From Diplolepis rosae (Eukaryota > Arthropoda > Insecta > Hymenoptera > Diplolepididae), in assembly GCA_030998225.1 (NCBI GenBank), contig JAPYXD010000752.1:17438501-17502500 (forward strand): a DNA stretch of 64,000 bases. The letters are read 5' to 3'. The notes under the pieces are model-generated. The model did no database searches, was not told the DNA's origin, and saw nothing but the letters and a program-made list of their open reading frames with translations. The first letter of the stretch is position 1. Every line of letters begins with the position of its first letter. Positions 30,963 through 43,150 of this stretch are shown here, piece by piece. The position numbers were made by a program, and so were the translations under genes.

Positions 30963-33900
30963 TATCTCAATTTGAATAATCAGAATTACGAGAAAAGCAA
31001 CAAATCTGACTTCAAAATTGGCAATTTAACTAAAAGAACGATATTCACCTCCACGATACATTAAGAAGAATATTTGTTTGATTAAAACAAATTATCCCTT
31101 TATTATGCGGCAAAACAACCGTTTATTTGATTGAAACAAGTTCTTTGTTTGGGGATTTTTTACTTGATACAAACAAATATTTTATTCAAAACTTGCAATC
31201 TTCTTGTTTAAGTTATTGTTTGCTTGACTAAATTTGTTTGATATAAACATATATTTTTGTTTGGAAGCACTAAAATTCTTGTTTGGATTATTGTTTGTTT
31301 GTGCATATTTGTTTGATTTGAAAAAAAAGAACTTTTTAATTTAATTTTGTTTTTTATTTAGCTGAAATTTTATTTGTTTCGGTCAAAAGATTACTTGAGT
31401 TAAAGAAATACAGTAATGAGTTCGTCCTATCAAGTATTTTTTTGATCCAAAGAATTTTTTCTTGAAACAAAAATTATTTGACATCTGAAATGTACTATTT
31501 CTTGATGCAAGGAAAAACTTCGTTGGATCAAAAGCATATTTGATAGGACGTATTCAGTACTTCATTTCTTTGATTGAAGTAATTTTTTTCTCTGTGTAAA
31601 ATATATAAAATACAAATATGCTTTTATCAAGAAATATTTTTATTTTCGATTTCACTGGATTCACTGAATATCACTGGATTTCCGAATGATACATCAAAAC
31701 CGACACCCGGGACACATGACACGAGGTTAGGAAATCAAGAACAACCGTCAGCATCTTAGCGCGGATACAATGCACACTTCTTTGCCAAGTTTATTTGTTT
31801 GAATTTAAACAAATAATCTTATTGTTTAAAACAAAATATTATTAAGCCAACTCTTTCAATCAATTTAAAAAAATCACTCGTTTGAATGAAGCAAATCATC
31901 TCAAAGAAATAATTTTTTTTAACTGAGAAGATAGATTTTTTACATTTAATGAAATGAAACAAATGCTTGGGCAATCCAAATAAATTACTGTCTTAAATTT
32001 AAAAAATGCAATGTAAAGAACGATATATTTAAACTCTATTCCATCTGAATATTTTGCTAATTTTAAGGTATAAAAACTATGATCAATCTAGTGAAAAAGT
32101 GGTTTTTCTTATTCAGCGATTTCCTTACAGATTCTGTTTTATTCGATCAGTTTATATAATGTAAATAAAAGTTTCACACAATCTAGTTATATAGATTTTT
32201 CAGGTTCAACAAATTCTTGATTCGCTCGGTCGCCTAGTAAAATTTTTTTCCGTGTAACATCCTTCTGAGATTAAATGCCTATAAAATTCAAATTTAGACA
32301 ATCCTTCCATATTTCTTACCCTTCTGCAATTTATCAAGTTTAATATCTATAAAATGGCACATTAAGAATTCGTAAATTCTTTCTCTAAATTGACTAGATG
32401 AAGATCTGTAAAAGTGATTCAGTATAAGCAATTTAATTTAAAAGTGCAACTTTTTCGTATCATTTTAAATTTTAGTAACATTTTTTGCCTATAGGTACTT
32501 TGTAAACGCCAAAAACATGATTTTAATGTATAAAGAGGAGCAATCATTTTTTTCGAATAGCTATTGACCTATATTAGTTAAGCAATTGAATATTAATGAA
32601 AAAATTCGACACATTCATACTTTAAAAGTGAGTAAAAAATTTTTACTTTTGCTAGAAGTCTCGAAAATCCTATATTCAAATACCCAGAAATAAATATATT
32701 TTTTGTGTTCTACCGCAAATTTAAATTTGTTTCGTTGATTCATAAAAATATCAGTGACAATAGACCCGGTAAAGTTTTTATGACGCTGACGAAAACTCAA
32801 TTTCTGATTTACATAGAAATGTTTTCACTTTCGCAATGTCAGAATCAGAATAAATTGATTTGCTTAAGAGGGAACTTCAGATATCAATTGTTATCAATGT
32901 TTTTTTATTCAGAAAACGCAAACTTAAGTTTTATTTCCACTTCCACAAAAAATAAGTGAGTTTTGTCCTTTTTTTGACTAACATATATTTTCAAGCTTTT
33001 CTCCTTTACAATATATTCAAAACTTTTTCACATTCTCATTTAATATGAGAAAGTATTATTTTTATATAAATGTTTTCAAAAAGCTAAATTTTTAAATATT
33101 TGTCCAGAATGTTAAATTTCTTATTATTTGTCGAGGAAGCATTCCTCAATTAAAATTGATGAATACTTAATTGATGAAAATTTGTATTTGATCCGGTGTT
33201 TATCTGATACAAGAACATTGACAGTTTCAATTAACATCTCCAGGACTTTAATGTCGTGCAATCTATTGTTCTAAGGACGTCCCAGAAACGTCCCACGTAA
33301 AATTTTAAGAATCTGATATTATTGTAAAGCTTATATGTCATTGAACTTCTCAAGACGTAACAGTTATAAATTTGTTTTCTTTTTTTATAAAATTACGAAT
33401 GTTGTTATGAAATGACTTGGATCTTTTTATTTTCTATTTAGACATATAAAAATTTAATATAGGTCATCAGATTCATGTTTACGTAAAAAAAATTTTTCCC
33501 GTACAGTAATATTCTGCTTAAACGTACAGTTATAGTAAAAATATTGAATTCCAAATAATTTTATTTATGCTTTAATGAATAATAATGAATTAACGATTAA
33601 TTGACTTAAAAGTGACTTGCGAGAAATTTACCTTGACATATAACTTAGCTTTCTTATGCAACTTATCTCATTTCGTATTATAAAATGTAACAGAAAATGA
33701 CTTCTATTTTAAAAGTATCTAAATCTTAAATAAATTTTAATATTTACATGATAATTGGAAAATTAACAATCTACATTTCAGTTCCTTGCAGGAATAATTC
33801 ATCATAATATTCTTAGTTGAAATGAAATGTATTTTTTCTGATTTCAATTCTGATGCGAACAAGATGAAATTTATTATTGAAATTAATTTCGAAAATGCAC

Positions 33901-34517
33901 TTTATAATTTCTTTACAATAACCCTTCTTTGCTTTGTAAATATCTGATAAACATTTGTTTCTGTTGAAAAAACACTTTAATGACATCTTTAAGTGTCTTA
34001 TGCCCAATGTAATTTTTCATAAGAAAAAATCGGACATTCGAGATCCTTACTCATGCCAGTAGACAAACAGAGATTAGACGTTTTTCAGACGTCTTAGAAA
34101 CGTCGCGAGAACAGCAAGAAAGTCTGACATCTCAAAGAAGTCCGGAGAAACCTAAATCTCTCTACTTTTATTGTCTCAAAGACGTGTTTTGTCCAAATGG
34201 TGATTTTGAAATATAACATGAGACTTCTTTTCGACAAAACAGTATTGTGAATTTCACGTCTTTCGTACGTCTTCCATGGGAGGACTCAACGCATTTAGTG
34301 TTCTGATTTTCGATCAATTCTACCCATATTTTTAGTGACGAATACCTTAATTGCTGATCGTTCATCACCTCAATTTTCTTACACTCAAGTAAATTATTCA
34401 GAAATTTCTCATGGGATTATTTAAGTATGTCATTTATAAATTCTCTGTTTCACCTGGTGTAACTATAATCCTTGTTTCCTTATGAGTTTCACAGAACCTA
34501 AAGTATCGATTTGCTCG
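30963..34517. other. no gene seen; degenerate fold-back at 31388-31590
   Basis: AT-rich. 31388-31590 is a fold-back with arms sharing TTCGTCCTATCAA-type and TTTTGATCCAA blocks. Around it (31050-31950) there are many loose repeats of TTTGTTTGA. No coding similarity elsewhere. Confidence 0.5.
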
Positions 34518-34749
34518 CTACATATAACGTTGCGGGTTGCAGTGGTATCTTGTCAAACTTTTAAGTATCTTACGCAACAGTTGCTCCAAACAACGTCGAA
34601 ATGTAATGCCACACATTGCATAGAGGAGGAAGTTAATACTGAAGTTGGTGTAGTATAGGAGCATGAAGAACTGCTGTAGACACCAGAGTAAAGCAGGAGT
34701 GTTCTTGCGTGCCAAAGTAAAGAAGAAGACGCATAGTCGTATGACGTAA
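34518..34749 (-). CDS. class A GPCR, last exon (TM7 and C-tail)
   Basis: Starts after a TTATTTCCAG acceptor (AG at 34751-34750). The first T completes a Ser codon begun by exon 40260-40365, and the exon continues YVIRLCVFFFTLA, extracellular loop 3, then TM7 LLYYTNFSINFLLYAMCG, where the usual NPxxY is replaced by N-F-L-L-Y as in FMRFamide-receptor-like peptide receptors. A helix-8 basic segment (FRRCLEQLLRKILKSLTR) and a short tail end at a stop at 34518. The protein would act in the plasma membrane as a peptide receptor; ligand unknown. Confidence 0.85.
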
Positions 34750-35443
34750 CTGGAAATAAAAAAGATTTTATTAGCAGACAAGAAATGAATTTATGCTTTC
34801 GAACTGTTTCAAAGACTTCTAAACAAAAATCAAGATTGTCTAAGTCATATCCATATTCAGTGGACATGGGGGATATTACTTCCTTGAAATTCCGTAAGAA
34901 GGTCTTGCGGACTTCAATGTCAGAAAAATTTTGTTGCATATCATGAACTTGATAAAATATAGGGCTCAAATCAGAAAATGTGGCGAAATTGAAGTAAAAA
35001 CTTAAGGTTTTAAAAATTTTAGTCGTAATTAGTTTTTTTTCAATAAAATTAACAGTATAGATCATAATGAGTGCAAATACATTTCATTGCAACTATAAAT
35101 GTTCTTAAATTAATTCTACAGAATTTGATTTAATTTTTTTATGACGGACTTTGCATGATTTCGAATAATGGTCAATTTATTTGAGATTATAGAATATATT
35201 CCATATTGTAACCATAAAATACATAATTTATTTTATATTCAATATTTGGTAGGAGTGGGGGATTAGGGGATGAAATAATTTCGGTGACGGATATTATAAT
35301 TTATCAGAATTTCTTTATGAAGAAGTTAAATATGAAAAATTTACAAAAGGAGTAATAATCACAATATAATGATTTAGTCGGTGTGTATGTGTAAATTAAT
35401 GTAAAATAAACGATGGTGTGCCGGTGTCAGTATGCGAATTTAC

Positions 35444-35447
<4 letters not shown>

Positions 35448-35475
<28 letters not shown>
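35448..35475. repeat. (GT)n microsatellite
   Basis: About 14 GT units. Confidence 0.95.
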
Positions 35476-35478
<3 letters not shown>

Positions 35479-35523
35479 TAAAACACAACAAAATCGTAGG
35501 GGTTAAAAGATCGGCGGTTTACA

Positions 35524-36175
35524 ATGTATTGTAATAGCCCGATTCCCCTCGCGGGGCGCGTTCACCGAAATCTCACATCCGGTCGCTCATTTAGTCGGTC
35601 ACGGTCTAGTCTCGGTCGTTTAGTGAGGGGCGCCCTCGGCGGTATCTGGGCGTTGGCGCCCCGCCCTCAGTGTCTCAGCCATGGCGGTATCCAGAGGGCC
35701 GAGGGTACTGGTGGGTCGGTCGGTAATTCCCCAGGTCGGGCCCGATCACCTGTATTTGACGGGAACCATTCCAGGGCGGGGCCTCAGCCATGGCAGGATC
35801 CAGAGGGCCGAGGGTACTGGTGTGTCGGTCGTTCGATCGGTATATTCGTCCGGTGAGATGGTCAGGTTTACGTTGCTTCGGTGAGAACTGGGTGAAACGT
35901 GAATCAGACGTGCCCGATGTCACGCACCACCCCCTCGACCCTGGTCAATGGCTTCAGTCATTGGTCAGGGAAACGAGCTGGTTCGCCGGTATGGCTGGTA
36001 TGGTTGAACACGGTTTGGTACGGGGGAATATGGTTTGGTACGGTGGGATATGGTTAGGTTTGATTGTGTACAGTGGCAGTGTCAGGCCGTGCAAACCTAA
36101 TGGAAAGGTGGTGGACCGTTAGCAACTAGCGCCGCGTACAGCACTGCGCATGAACTACCATTATGTGTGCACGTG
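35524..36175. repeat. GC-rich block with tandem repeats, possible LTR-derived
   Basis: Markedly GC-rich against the AT-rich background. Contains a directly repeated unit with CAGCCATGGC.GGATCCAGAG and GGCCGAGGGTACTGGTG (about 35668 and 35783), and shorter TATGGTTTGGTACGG repeats (about 36000-36060). Its right edge (36120-36165) shares AACTAGCGCCGCGTACA and CATGAACTA with 39355-39395 upstream of the THAP gene. Open frames here have no recognisable protein similarity and I do not call them genes. Confidence 0.6.
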
Positions 36176-36365
36176 TTAGTGCATATACATGCATACGTAG
36201 GTTCTTTAAATGTGTTACAAAGAATATATTCAAATAAAATTAAAAGGAAATTGAAGATTTAGCGCAAAATTGTGAAAATTTAATTCAAGATTGAGAAGTT
36301 ATGTCGATATCAACTCACTCTTTAATTACATTTACACAATTTTGCCTTAAATCATGGTTTTCTCG

Positions 36366-36575
36366 TCATAAATAAAAATAAAAAATATCTGTAATTTGTA
36401 TTTTTATTTTCAGAAAATATAGTTGCTTAGCACATTTTGCGTTGATTTTTGTTGTACTACAAGATAATCGAACACTTTGTGGGGTCGAGATAGCTCTCTT
36501 CGGTGTTGTGTGAAAGTCTTCTCCAAATACATCCTTGCTGCTTCCTGCTTCTGGGATATCTTCTGATTCTTTTTT
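36366..36575 (-). CDS. probable second exon of THAP-domain gene
   Basis: A TATATTCCAG acceptor at 36576 leads into 69 codons and a stop at 36366. The phase (0) matches the donor at the end of the first exon (38873). Sequence is acidic and Ser/Thr-rich (KKESEDIPEAGSSKDVFGED, TTPKRAISTPQSVRL), typical of the region after a THAP domain. I cannot exclude a further exon after a donor inside it. Linkage to 38874-39246 rests on strand, phase and composition. Confidence 0.5.
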   Translation of the reverse strand, partial: KKESEDIPEAGSSKDVFGEDFHTTPKRAISTPQSVRLSCSTTKINAKCAKQLYFLKIKIQITDIFYFYL

Positions 36576-36830
36576 CTGGAATATAGATTAAAAGCATTTA
36601 ATTTATATGAATATTTGAAATTTATTTCGTAGGTATTTTATAAAATAAATAAAAATAAATTTTATAAAATAAAACTCCAGTCATATGTTTCGCGAAATTG
36701 TGGTGGGAATTTCTAACATTGTGGAATTTGTATTGGCAATTCTCAGCTATTTTTTCATAAATAATCCTTTGTAATTTTATACTATATATGTACTTGCATC
36801 TATATCTTCAGTAACATTTAGACAGAAGTA

Positions 36831-37843
36831 CACTGCCGGTCGAAATTATTTGTTCACGTGTTGTTTCAGCTATTCCTAAAGTGTCTTAATTTTTATAATA
36901 ACAAGTTGAAATTTTTTTCCCTATCATAAAATAAAAGTTAATAAAATTTTGCCAATAACAAATGAAACAAAATAAAAAATAATCAAATAAACTAAATAAC
37001 AAAATTTAAGAAATTTTTTTTTCACAGAAAAATTTCTTCAATTTATATTGGAAATGACCATCTAGTTTTAACTAACGTTGGACTAATTCTAAATCAGAGG
37101 TTGATAAGGTCGATATAGTAGAGTTCCGTTGTCACGTACAGTGATACACTCTTCTAATGATCGACATAATCGACTGAAATGATTTAGAAAAATCAGAAAA
37201 AAATAACAAAATGTTAATTTTATAAAAAAATATTTCAGAAAACTTGAAATTTCAATCATTCTGAAAAATATTAACAACTCTGAAATTAATTAAGATTTTT
37301 AAAAGTTTTTTGTCTCATTTAAATAGTAGGTTATCATAGTATTTTGCTAACTAATCAAGATATTTTCAGATTTTTTTTCCTGGATTCTACCCGGCGTCAA
37401 AAATGATACAAGAAGGTCATAAACTTTTAAAAATGTGTAGCTACTTACAAGAAATTTTTAAAAACCAATGTGTATCATATTTTAATAAAATTTATAGATT
37501 ACTGTCTTCATTTGAAAATTTTCGACATGTTTGTACCATGTTTGTCCCCAGGGTAGAATCCAAAAGAAAAATTCTAAAAATATCTTGATAAGTTAACAAA
37601 ATACTATGAAGAGTAACCTTCAAAATGAGACCAGAAACGTTTAAAGGTCTTAATTAATTTCAGTGTTATTAATATTTATTCAAAAAGATCGAAATTTGAC
37701 GTTTTTTGCAATATATTCTTATAAAATTATCATTTTGCCTTCAACTTGGGCTCACTAGATGCAAAATTGAAATAATTATAAAAATTAAGACACTTTAAGA
37801 ATAGCTAACACAGCAGGTGAATAAATAATTTTGACCGGTAGTG
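36831..37843. mobile_element. 1.0-kb palindromic Tc1/mariner-type element
   Basis: Ends CACTGCCGGTCGAAATTATT and CACTACCGGTCAAAATTATT (minus), with TA on both sides (36829-36830, 37844-37845). Inverted similarity continues inward over most of the length: TAAAGTGTCTTAATTTTTAT, then CTCTGAAATTAATTAAG / CACTGAAATTAATTAAG, then ATCAAGATATTTT and TGGATTCTACCC. The centre is near 37450. No transposase frame. It is located inside the presumed THAP intron. Confidence 0.85.
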
Positions 37844-37995
37844 TATATACTACTTTTTTAGTTTGGTATCTCAAAATTACGTGCTAGAATTTTATTGTCA
37901 TTCCTAAGGAAGTTTTAGATACTTCATCGAAGTTTCTTGTACTATTTTATGTAAATTTTCTTACGATTTTTACATTTTTTCACATTTTCGAAGTT

Positions 37996-38723
37996 CACTG
38001 AGAAAAAAATCCTGGGCATAGTGACGTGATATATGTAGTTGAAAATGTCCTTAACTACTTTTTGTGGCTGAATTCAAGCAATGGTTGACCCGTCAATGTA
38101 GGTACTAAAAGTGGTCGCAGTGACTAAGTAATGTAGTCACAGCGACTATGTAATGTTGTCACAGTCACTATATGTAAGTGTCAACTATAAAGTTATGTTA
38201 AATCAAATTCCTAAAATCAAATGCATGAAATCACTACGTGGAACATTGTATTTTTCATAGCACCTCTTTTGAAAATCTGTTTGTCGGTATCTGTAGAGCG
38301 GGTTGAAACTTTAAAAGTAGTAGGATTTAAAATCACAGTTTCGAGCCGCTCGACACTTCAAATCAAATTCTCAAAAGAGTTTCTATCAGTTGCTATGAAA
38401 AATAATATGCATTACTCGAAACAATACACAGCGAATTCAACGAGTGTGAAGTTTGCTCCACTGGTTATAGCGACTACGTTATTCTAGCTATGACAACTCA
38501 ATGTTTCAAGTTCACATAGCTAGGTTTAAGAGTTAAGGACAATTTCAACGATGTTAACTAGTCGCCACGACCAGGTATCCAGAATATGGCTACCATGGCT
38601 ACAAATCATGTTACTGTAGCCATGGGTCAAGTAGCGACAATAAGTCTCCCTCGTTACAGTCACTTTTTTATTTCCAACTACATTATTCCTAGTCATTATG
38701 ACCAGATGCTATTTTTCTCTGTG
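37996..38723. mobile_element. fold-back element with CACTGAGAAAAA ends
   Basis: CACTGAGAAAAAAATCCTGG at left pairs with CACAGAGAAAAATAGCATCT on the minus strand at right; similarity extends about 45 bp (GTAGTTG). Internal CACAG/GTCACTG variants and no coding similarity. Confidence 0.72.
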
Positions 38724-38873
38724 TTTACTTCGAAATAGGGTTCATATATGTAATATTTTATTTATTGCACTTAAAATTTTAGAAATAAAGATCACTAATG
38801 AGGACTCTGATCAGAGTCGAAAAGTTTGAAATTATATACAATATCGTATGAAATTAAAAATATTGTTACTTAC

Positions 38874-39246
38874 GTGTGCAAACTGCACGCTACTTTCTTC
38901 AAAGTCTCGTGTGCCTTCTGCAGGTTTTTCTACTTCGGGAATAAAAATTTCGAAGTCTGATGTGGAAGAAACACTCGCCGGTTTAATGTTCACATCACTT
39001 CCACTCGACACATCACTACACGACGGTAAATTTAACGACGGAAAAATGTCGATGACAAATAAAAAATTGTTTTTCTAGTACTTCGAGGTATCCTAACCTC
39101 GACAAGTAGGGATTTGAGCATGCTTCTATCCATCGTTGTCCGGCATTTTCTTTCTTCGGAAACCGATGAATTGACACATTGTTCTTCCGACCCCTTTTGG
39201 AGGTACACCCACTCACAGCACACTGAATTTCGTACTTCGAATTCAT
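38874..39246 (-). CDS. THAP-domain gene, first exon
   Basis: Starts MNSKYEIQCAVSGCTSKRG. THAP zinc-finger residues are visible: C9 and C14, P30, W39, and C64-x2-H67 followed by F68 (ICHRHF), a sequence-specific DNA-binding C2CH domain. Right after H67-F68 the frame meets a stop (KFTVV), but removing one T of the T5 at 39042-39046 restores an open frame (FPSLNLPSCSDVSSGSDVNI, FEESSVQFAH) that runs exactly to a CAC|GTAAGT donor at 38873. So there is either a real 1-bp frameshift or a sequencing error. It could be a host regulator or the THAP end of a P-like transposon; no transposase sequence is seen nearby. Confidence 0.7.
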
Positions 39247-39680
39247 TTTAAATGATTATAAAGCGCGATCGCGTACGAATTGTTGATACATGTATACAAC
39301 AATGGCGGAACTCATACGAAGCCGTTCCCTTTGCCGCACTCCGCCCGCTTCCAACAACTAGCGCCGCGTACACCACCGCACATGAACTATCCTACGGGGA
39401 CACCCAATACATTAGAGGTCGACCTGCCCTGGGCAGTGTCGTCTGTGTTTGCCCTGGTGCAGCCTGAGCAGCATCCAGTCAGGGGATCGTTGCTCCAGCC
39501 GAACTGCCCCGTCTCGGTCCTTCGTCCGTCCTTATATACCGTCCGCGAAGGATGGGGGTAGGGGCGCGCGCGGCTCGGTGGTCGGTGGAGGTACTCACGT
39601 GAGTAGCGGTCGTGGGAGTACCCCTCCGAACGCCGCGGTAGGGGCGCGGTGGCGTAGCGCATATGTACGGTTCGTTACAA
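39247..39680 (-). promoter_or_regulatory. LTR-like upstream region with TATA box
   Basis: GC-rich sequence upstream of the THAP start. On the minus strand it begins TGTAACGAACCG (39679) and contains GGTATATAAGGACGG (TATA at 39531-39540) about 290 bp before the ATG. Start with TG, a TATA box and GC-rich downstream part look like a solitary LTR, but no clear CA end or target duplication was found. 39355-39395 matches 36125-36165. Confidence 0.5.
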
Positions 39681-40259
39681 ATTGACCTAAATTAGAATGC
39701 TTGCATTGTGCGTCCAAAGCGTAATCGTAGCAACTCATATCATTAAAATGTAAAGTGCTAGGTTTTTCACGTCACCAAGTAAATTGATGTACTCTCATTG
39801 TTTCCTTGAGAGCCACTAGCAAATTTTTGTGAGATTTGTCAATTTCTTCAATATTGAGATCAAAAGAAGTAAAGAATATAAAAGGGAAAATAATGACGTA
39901 GTTTAAAATATGTTTTAACTCGTTTTTAATTGGATATAATAGTATTAAATCTTGTTTTCCGTTTAAAATTTGGTGTCCATTGAAACCATAACTCCGAGAA
40001 AAATGAAAAATAAGCTCTATCATTTTAGCTTCAAAAATTGTTATACTGTGTGACACGTTCTGATTTTCAGTTTTCTTCCTTCAATAAGCTCGAAACATTA
40101 TTGAAACTTGGTAATCACCACATTTTTTTATTTGACCCATGAAAAAGTATGATATTGGATGTCTATAAGACACGTCTTGAACACAAGAAATCTTTGAGAA
40201 AACAAAATACAAATTAATGTATTTGTAATGTATCTGTAGAAAATGTGTAAATGAAGTAC

Positions 40260-40365
40260 CTTGGCAAGTTCAGCAAAACAAAAACGGTGCTGATGAGTAA
40301 TAGCATTTTCGTAATGCTTTGTTGATTCCTCGTTGACACAGGATTTCGTGACGAAGACCGCACAT
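40260..40365 (-). CDS. class A GPCR, TM6 exon
   Basis: A TTTTTTTTCAG acceptor precedes the exon; the first AT joins the C of exon 52396-52600 to give His. It encodes VRSSSRNPVSTRNQQSITKM then LLLISTVFVLLNLP, the end of intracellular loop 3 and TM6 with the Pro of class A receptors. It ends AG before GTACTT, and the T at 34749 completes Ser. Exon length 106 nt fits both phases (2 + 102 + 2). Confidence 0.87.
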
Positions 40366-41838
40366 CTGAAAAAAAAGATAAAGTGATAAGTTATATTTTC
40401 TGTTAAGGCCATGGATCAATCGAACCACGTAACTAAATTATACATTTATTCATTCATGTAAGATAGCTTTTTTAATTTACAAAGTATCTTTCTGAAAATT
40501 TGGGAAACGTAACAAAAGACAATAAAGCACGTCTATTAACTTCTTTTTAATAAATTTTTTTTTAAGAATTCGAAAATTTATCGACAATTACAATTAACTG
40601 TATAAATTTTTGTAAAATTTTCACTGAACGAGGTTGACAGACGTTTTACTATCGTTTTCTGTTGTATTTTCCAAATTTCCAGGAAGACATTTTTTAAAAT
40701 AAAAAAAGTTATCTTACACGAACTTTTGCAGGAATTCGGTCACGTGATCTGGTTGATCCATGGCCTTAAGGGCAGGTACCAAAAGTTGATCATGTGATAA
40801 ATCATATTTTTTCAATACATGAGATTATAATAAAACGGAAAAGTACATCTAAATGTACCCTTCATATCTAGAACTGCAGAGGCTGCATGTTATCTTGACC
40901 TCTCTATATAGAAAGGTAATAATAATTCTGATTGAAAAGTTCCAGACTTACAATAGACGTTTAAATTTGTTTTATGATCTTCATACTTAAACTAATATCG
41001 GATCTTATCATCCCAAGTTGAAATTAAGCACGTTATTTAAACGGATTTAGTCGGAAAGTATTTGATGTGGAGAGATTTAAATTCAATTTATTGAGGCAGG
41101 TAAACGAACAAACTAATTGTTAGGGGAGAAGCGGCTAAATTCGCGCACGCTTATTTACAGAAAATGATAATATAAAATCTTATTAGTGAAAAAGCCCAAT
41201 CATTCTATTGCTTAATAAATTTTAATTCATAAGAATGAGCTCTTGGTGTTTGATGATTATGATCTGACCGCTTGAATTAAGTTTCTAACTATCATGAATT
41301 GAAACATAATCGGACTAATTCTACGACTTTATATTTATTGATATATAAACTTACGAATGGAAAAAGATTTTTGCATGAAACCAAAGCGCATAATGCAAAA
41401 AATGTGTAATTTATCATGGAGGCACTTTCGTGTAAATTGGCACAAAAGAATTTCAACTTGGAGGCCAAATTGCCGGACGTCGTGTGACGTCGTGTTTTCG
41501 TGTGTGACATATAATTTAACCTTGTTAGACTTAATTACTACGATTTTCTTAAATATTTATGTTTATATGGGAGACAATATAACTCACTAAATCGATTTGT
41601 GAGGTTATGTCGATTTAAATGGTCATTTTATAAAGGTTTTCTCAATTTTAATGTATCAAGGTATGTTTAAGAGTGATGTTTTTTACTGAGAAATAATATA
41701 CAGATTAAAATAGTTCACAAAAATGATAGATATTAGAAGAAAAAATGGGTAAAAAGTGAAGTTTATTGATAAAGGCTTTTTATTTTTCAGATGAAAGTAT
41801 ACAATTCCCTGTACTGCAGTGTGAAAAAGTAAAATATA
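40366..41838. other. GPCR intron, no other feature
   Basis: AT-rich sequence; nothing recognised. Confidence 0.4.
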
Positions 41839-43150
41839 CACAGTGTGTTCTAAAAGTTGCCGAACTTCTAATAAATCTCACGATGTAGTTTAATACCGAC
41901 AATAATTTATTCATAATTATTCGAAATATATCCCTTTCGACGAAATACAGTCTTTAGAACGATCATACAGCTTTTGAAAACAACGTTGATACTCCTCCTT
42001 TGTAATGGTCTTCAATGCCTCGGTCGAAACCTTCTGGATCTCCAAAATCATATCAAATCTCAATCCTTTTGACTGCATTTTGAGTTTGGGGAATAAAAAG
42101 TAGTCACACGGTGACAAATCTGGTGAGTGCGCAGGATGGTCAAGGACTTGGACCGATTTTGATGCCAGAAAATTGCGCACGACGATGCACTTGTGAGCCG
42201 GAGGATTGTCGTGGAGGAGCGACCAGCTGCCTTGCGCTTTGTATTGAGGTCAAACCCTACGAATTCTGGCCAGCAAACGTTGCATCACGCTCAAATAATA
42301 TTGCCCATTCACCGTGTAGCCTTCGGAAACAAGCTCCGTATGAATTATTCCTTCAGAATCGAAGAAAGTGATGAGCATGGTTTTGACTTTCGATTTTTGC
42401 AGGCACACTTTTCTTGGTGGTGAGTCTTCTGGGCTTTTCCCAACTACACTCTGTCGCTTTGTAAGTGGTTCGTATTTAGAACAACATGTTTCATCGCCAG
42501 CTACGATTATTTTAAAAAAGTTTGGATCGTTATCGAGGATTAAAATGATTTCTTGAGCGTGTAAAACTCTGGCATGCTTTTGGTCGTCGCTCAAACTGTG
42601 TGGAACGAATCGTGCACAAGCCTTCCATAGCTTCAAATCTTCATTTAATATGTGATAAACTTGTGATTTGTTGATATCTGTGACATCTTCAATGAGTCTC
42701 ACGGACATACAGTGGTCCTTTTTATCAGTTCTCGAATTTTTTCGATCGATTCATCCGTACGACTCAATGCTGGCTATCCGCTACGCTCATCGTCATCCAG
42801 CGATTCTCTGCCTTCCTTAAACCTCTTGAACTAGTCCTAAGCTGTTGCTCGTGATAGCACTTGATCCACATAAGCTTTCCGCTACATTTCAAGCGTTTCC
42901 GTAAACGTCTTGCCCAATTTTACACAAAACTTGATGCTTGCTCTTTGTTCCATCGCGATTTCTCTACGAACCTCAAGTAGATACTGTCACTTTTTTGACG
43001 CTGGTAACACAACCACAAGTGGAAACTCAATGAAACTTACATGATTGATTAAATAAGGTTCTATGAAGATAATGTGGCAATTATCACATAGATGGCAATG
43101 ACAGTATAATTCTTGTGACAGAAGTTCGCGAACTTTTGGGACACACTGTG
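41839..43150 (-). mobile_element. mariner element, full length, 1312 bp
   Basis: TIRs CAGTGTGTTCTAAAAGTT (left) and CAGTGTGTCCCAAAAGTT (minus, right) with similarity over about 30 bp, flanked by TA (41837-41838, 43151-43152). Contains one transposase with several stops. Confidence 0.9.
41917..42953 (-). pseudogene. mariner transposase with stops
   Basis: Starts MEQRASIKFCVKLGKTFTET and has stops in the helix-turn-helix region (near 42890, 42835 and 42775). From 42708 the frame is open over about 150 residues: CMSVRLIEDVTDINKSQVYH, then VAGDETCC (first Asp; the usual Trp is replaced). The second block reads LLHDNPPAHKC after a frame change near 42250, and the third is HSPDLSPCDYFLFPKLKMQ, giving DD34D spacing. 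It ends KDCISSKGIYFE at 41917. Confidence 0.87.

Noticed and set aside
29151..32260. One 3.1-kb element bounded by CACGGAAAAAA ends
   Set aside because: Ends match for only about 12 bp and the sub-terminal sequences do not correspond.
34553..35065. 170-codon minus-strand frame overlapping the GPCR exon
   Set aside because: Different frame from the TM7 sequence; the GPCR splice phases fit the other frame exactly.
35448..35475. Microsatellite as CRISPR-like or regulatory array
   Set aside because: Plain dinucleotide repeat; eukaryotic context makes CRISPR irrelevant.
35524..36122. Several 67-110 codon frames in the GC-rich block
   Set aside because: Frames result from GC-rich tandem repeats and show no recognisable domain.
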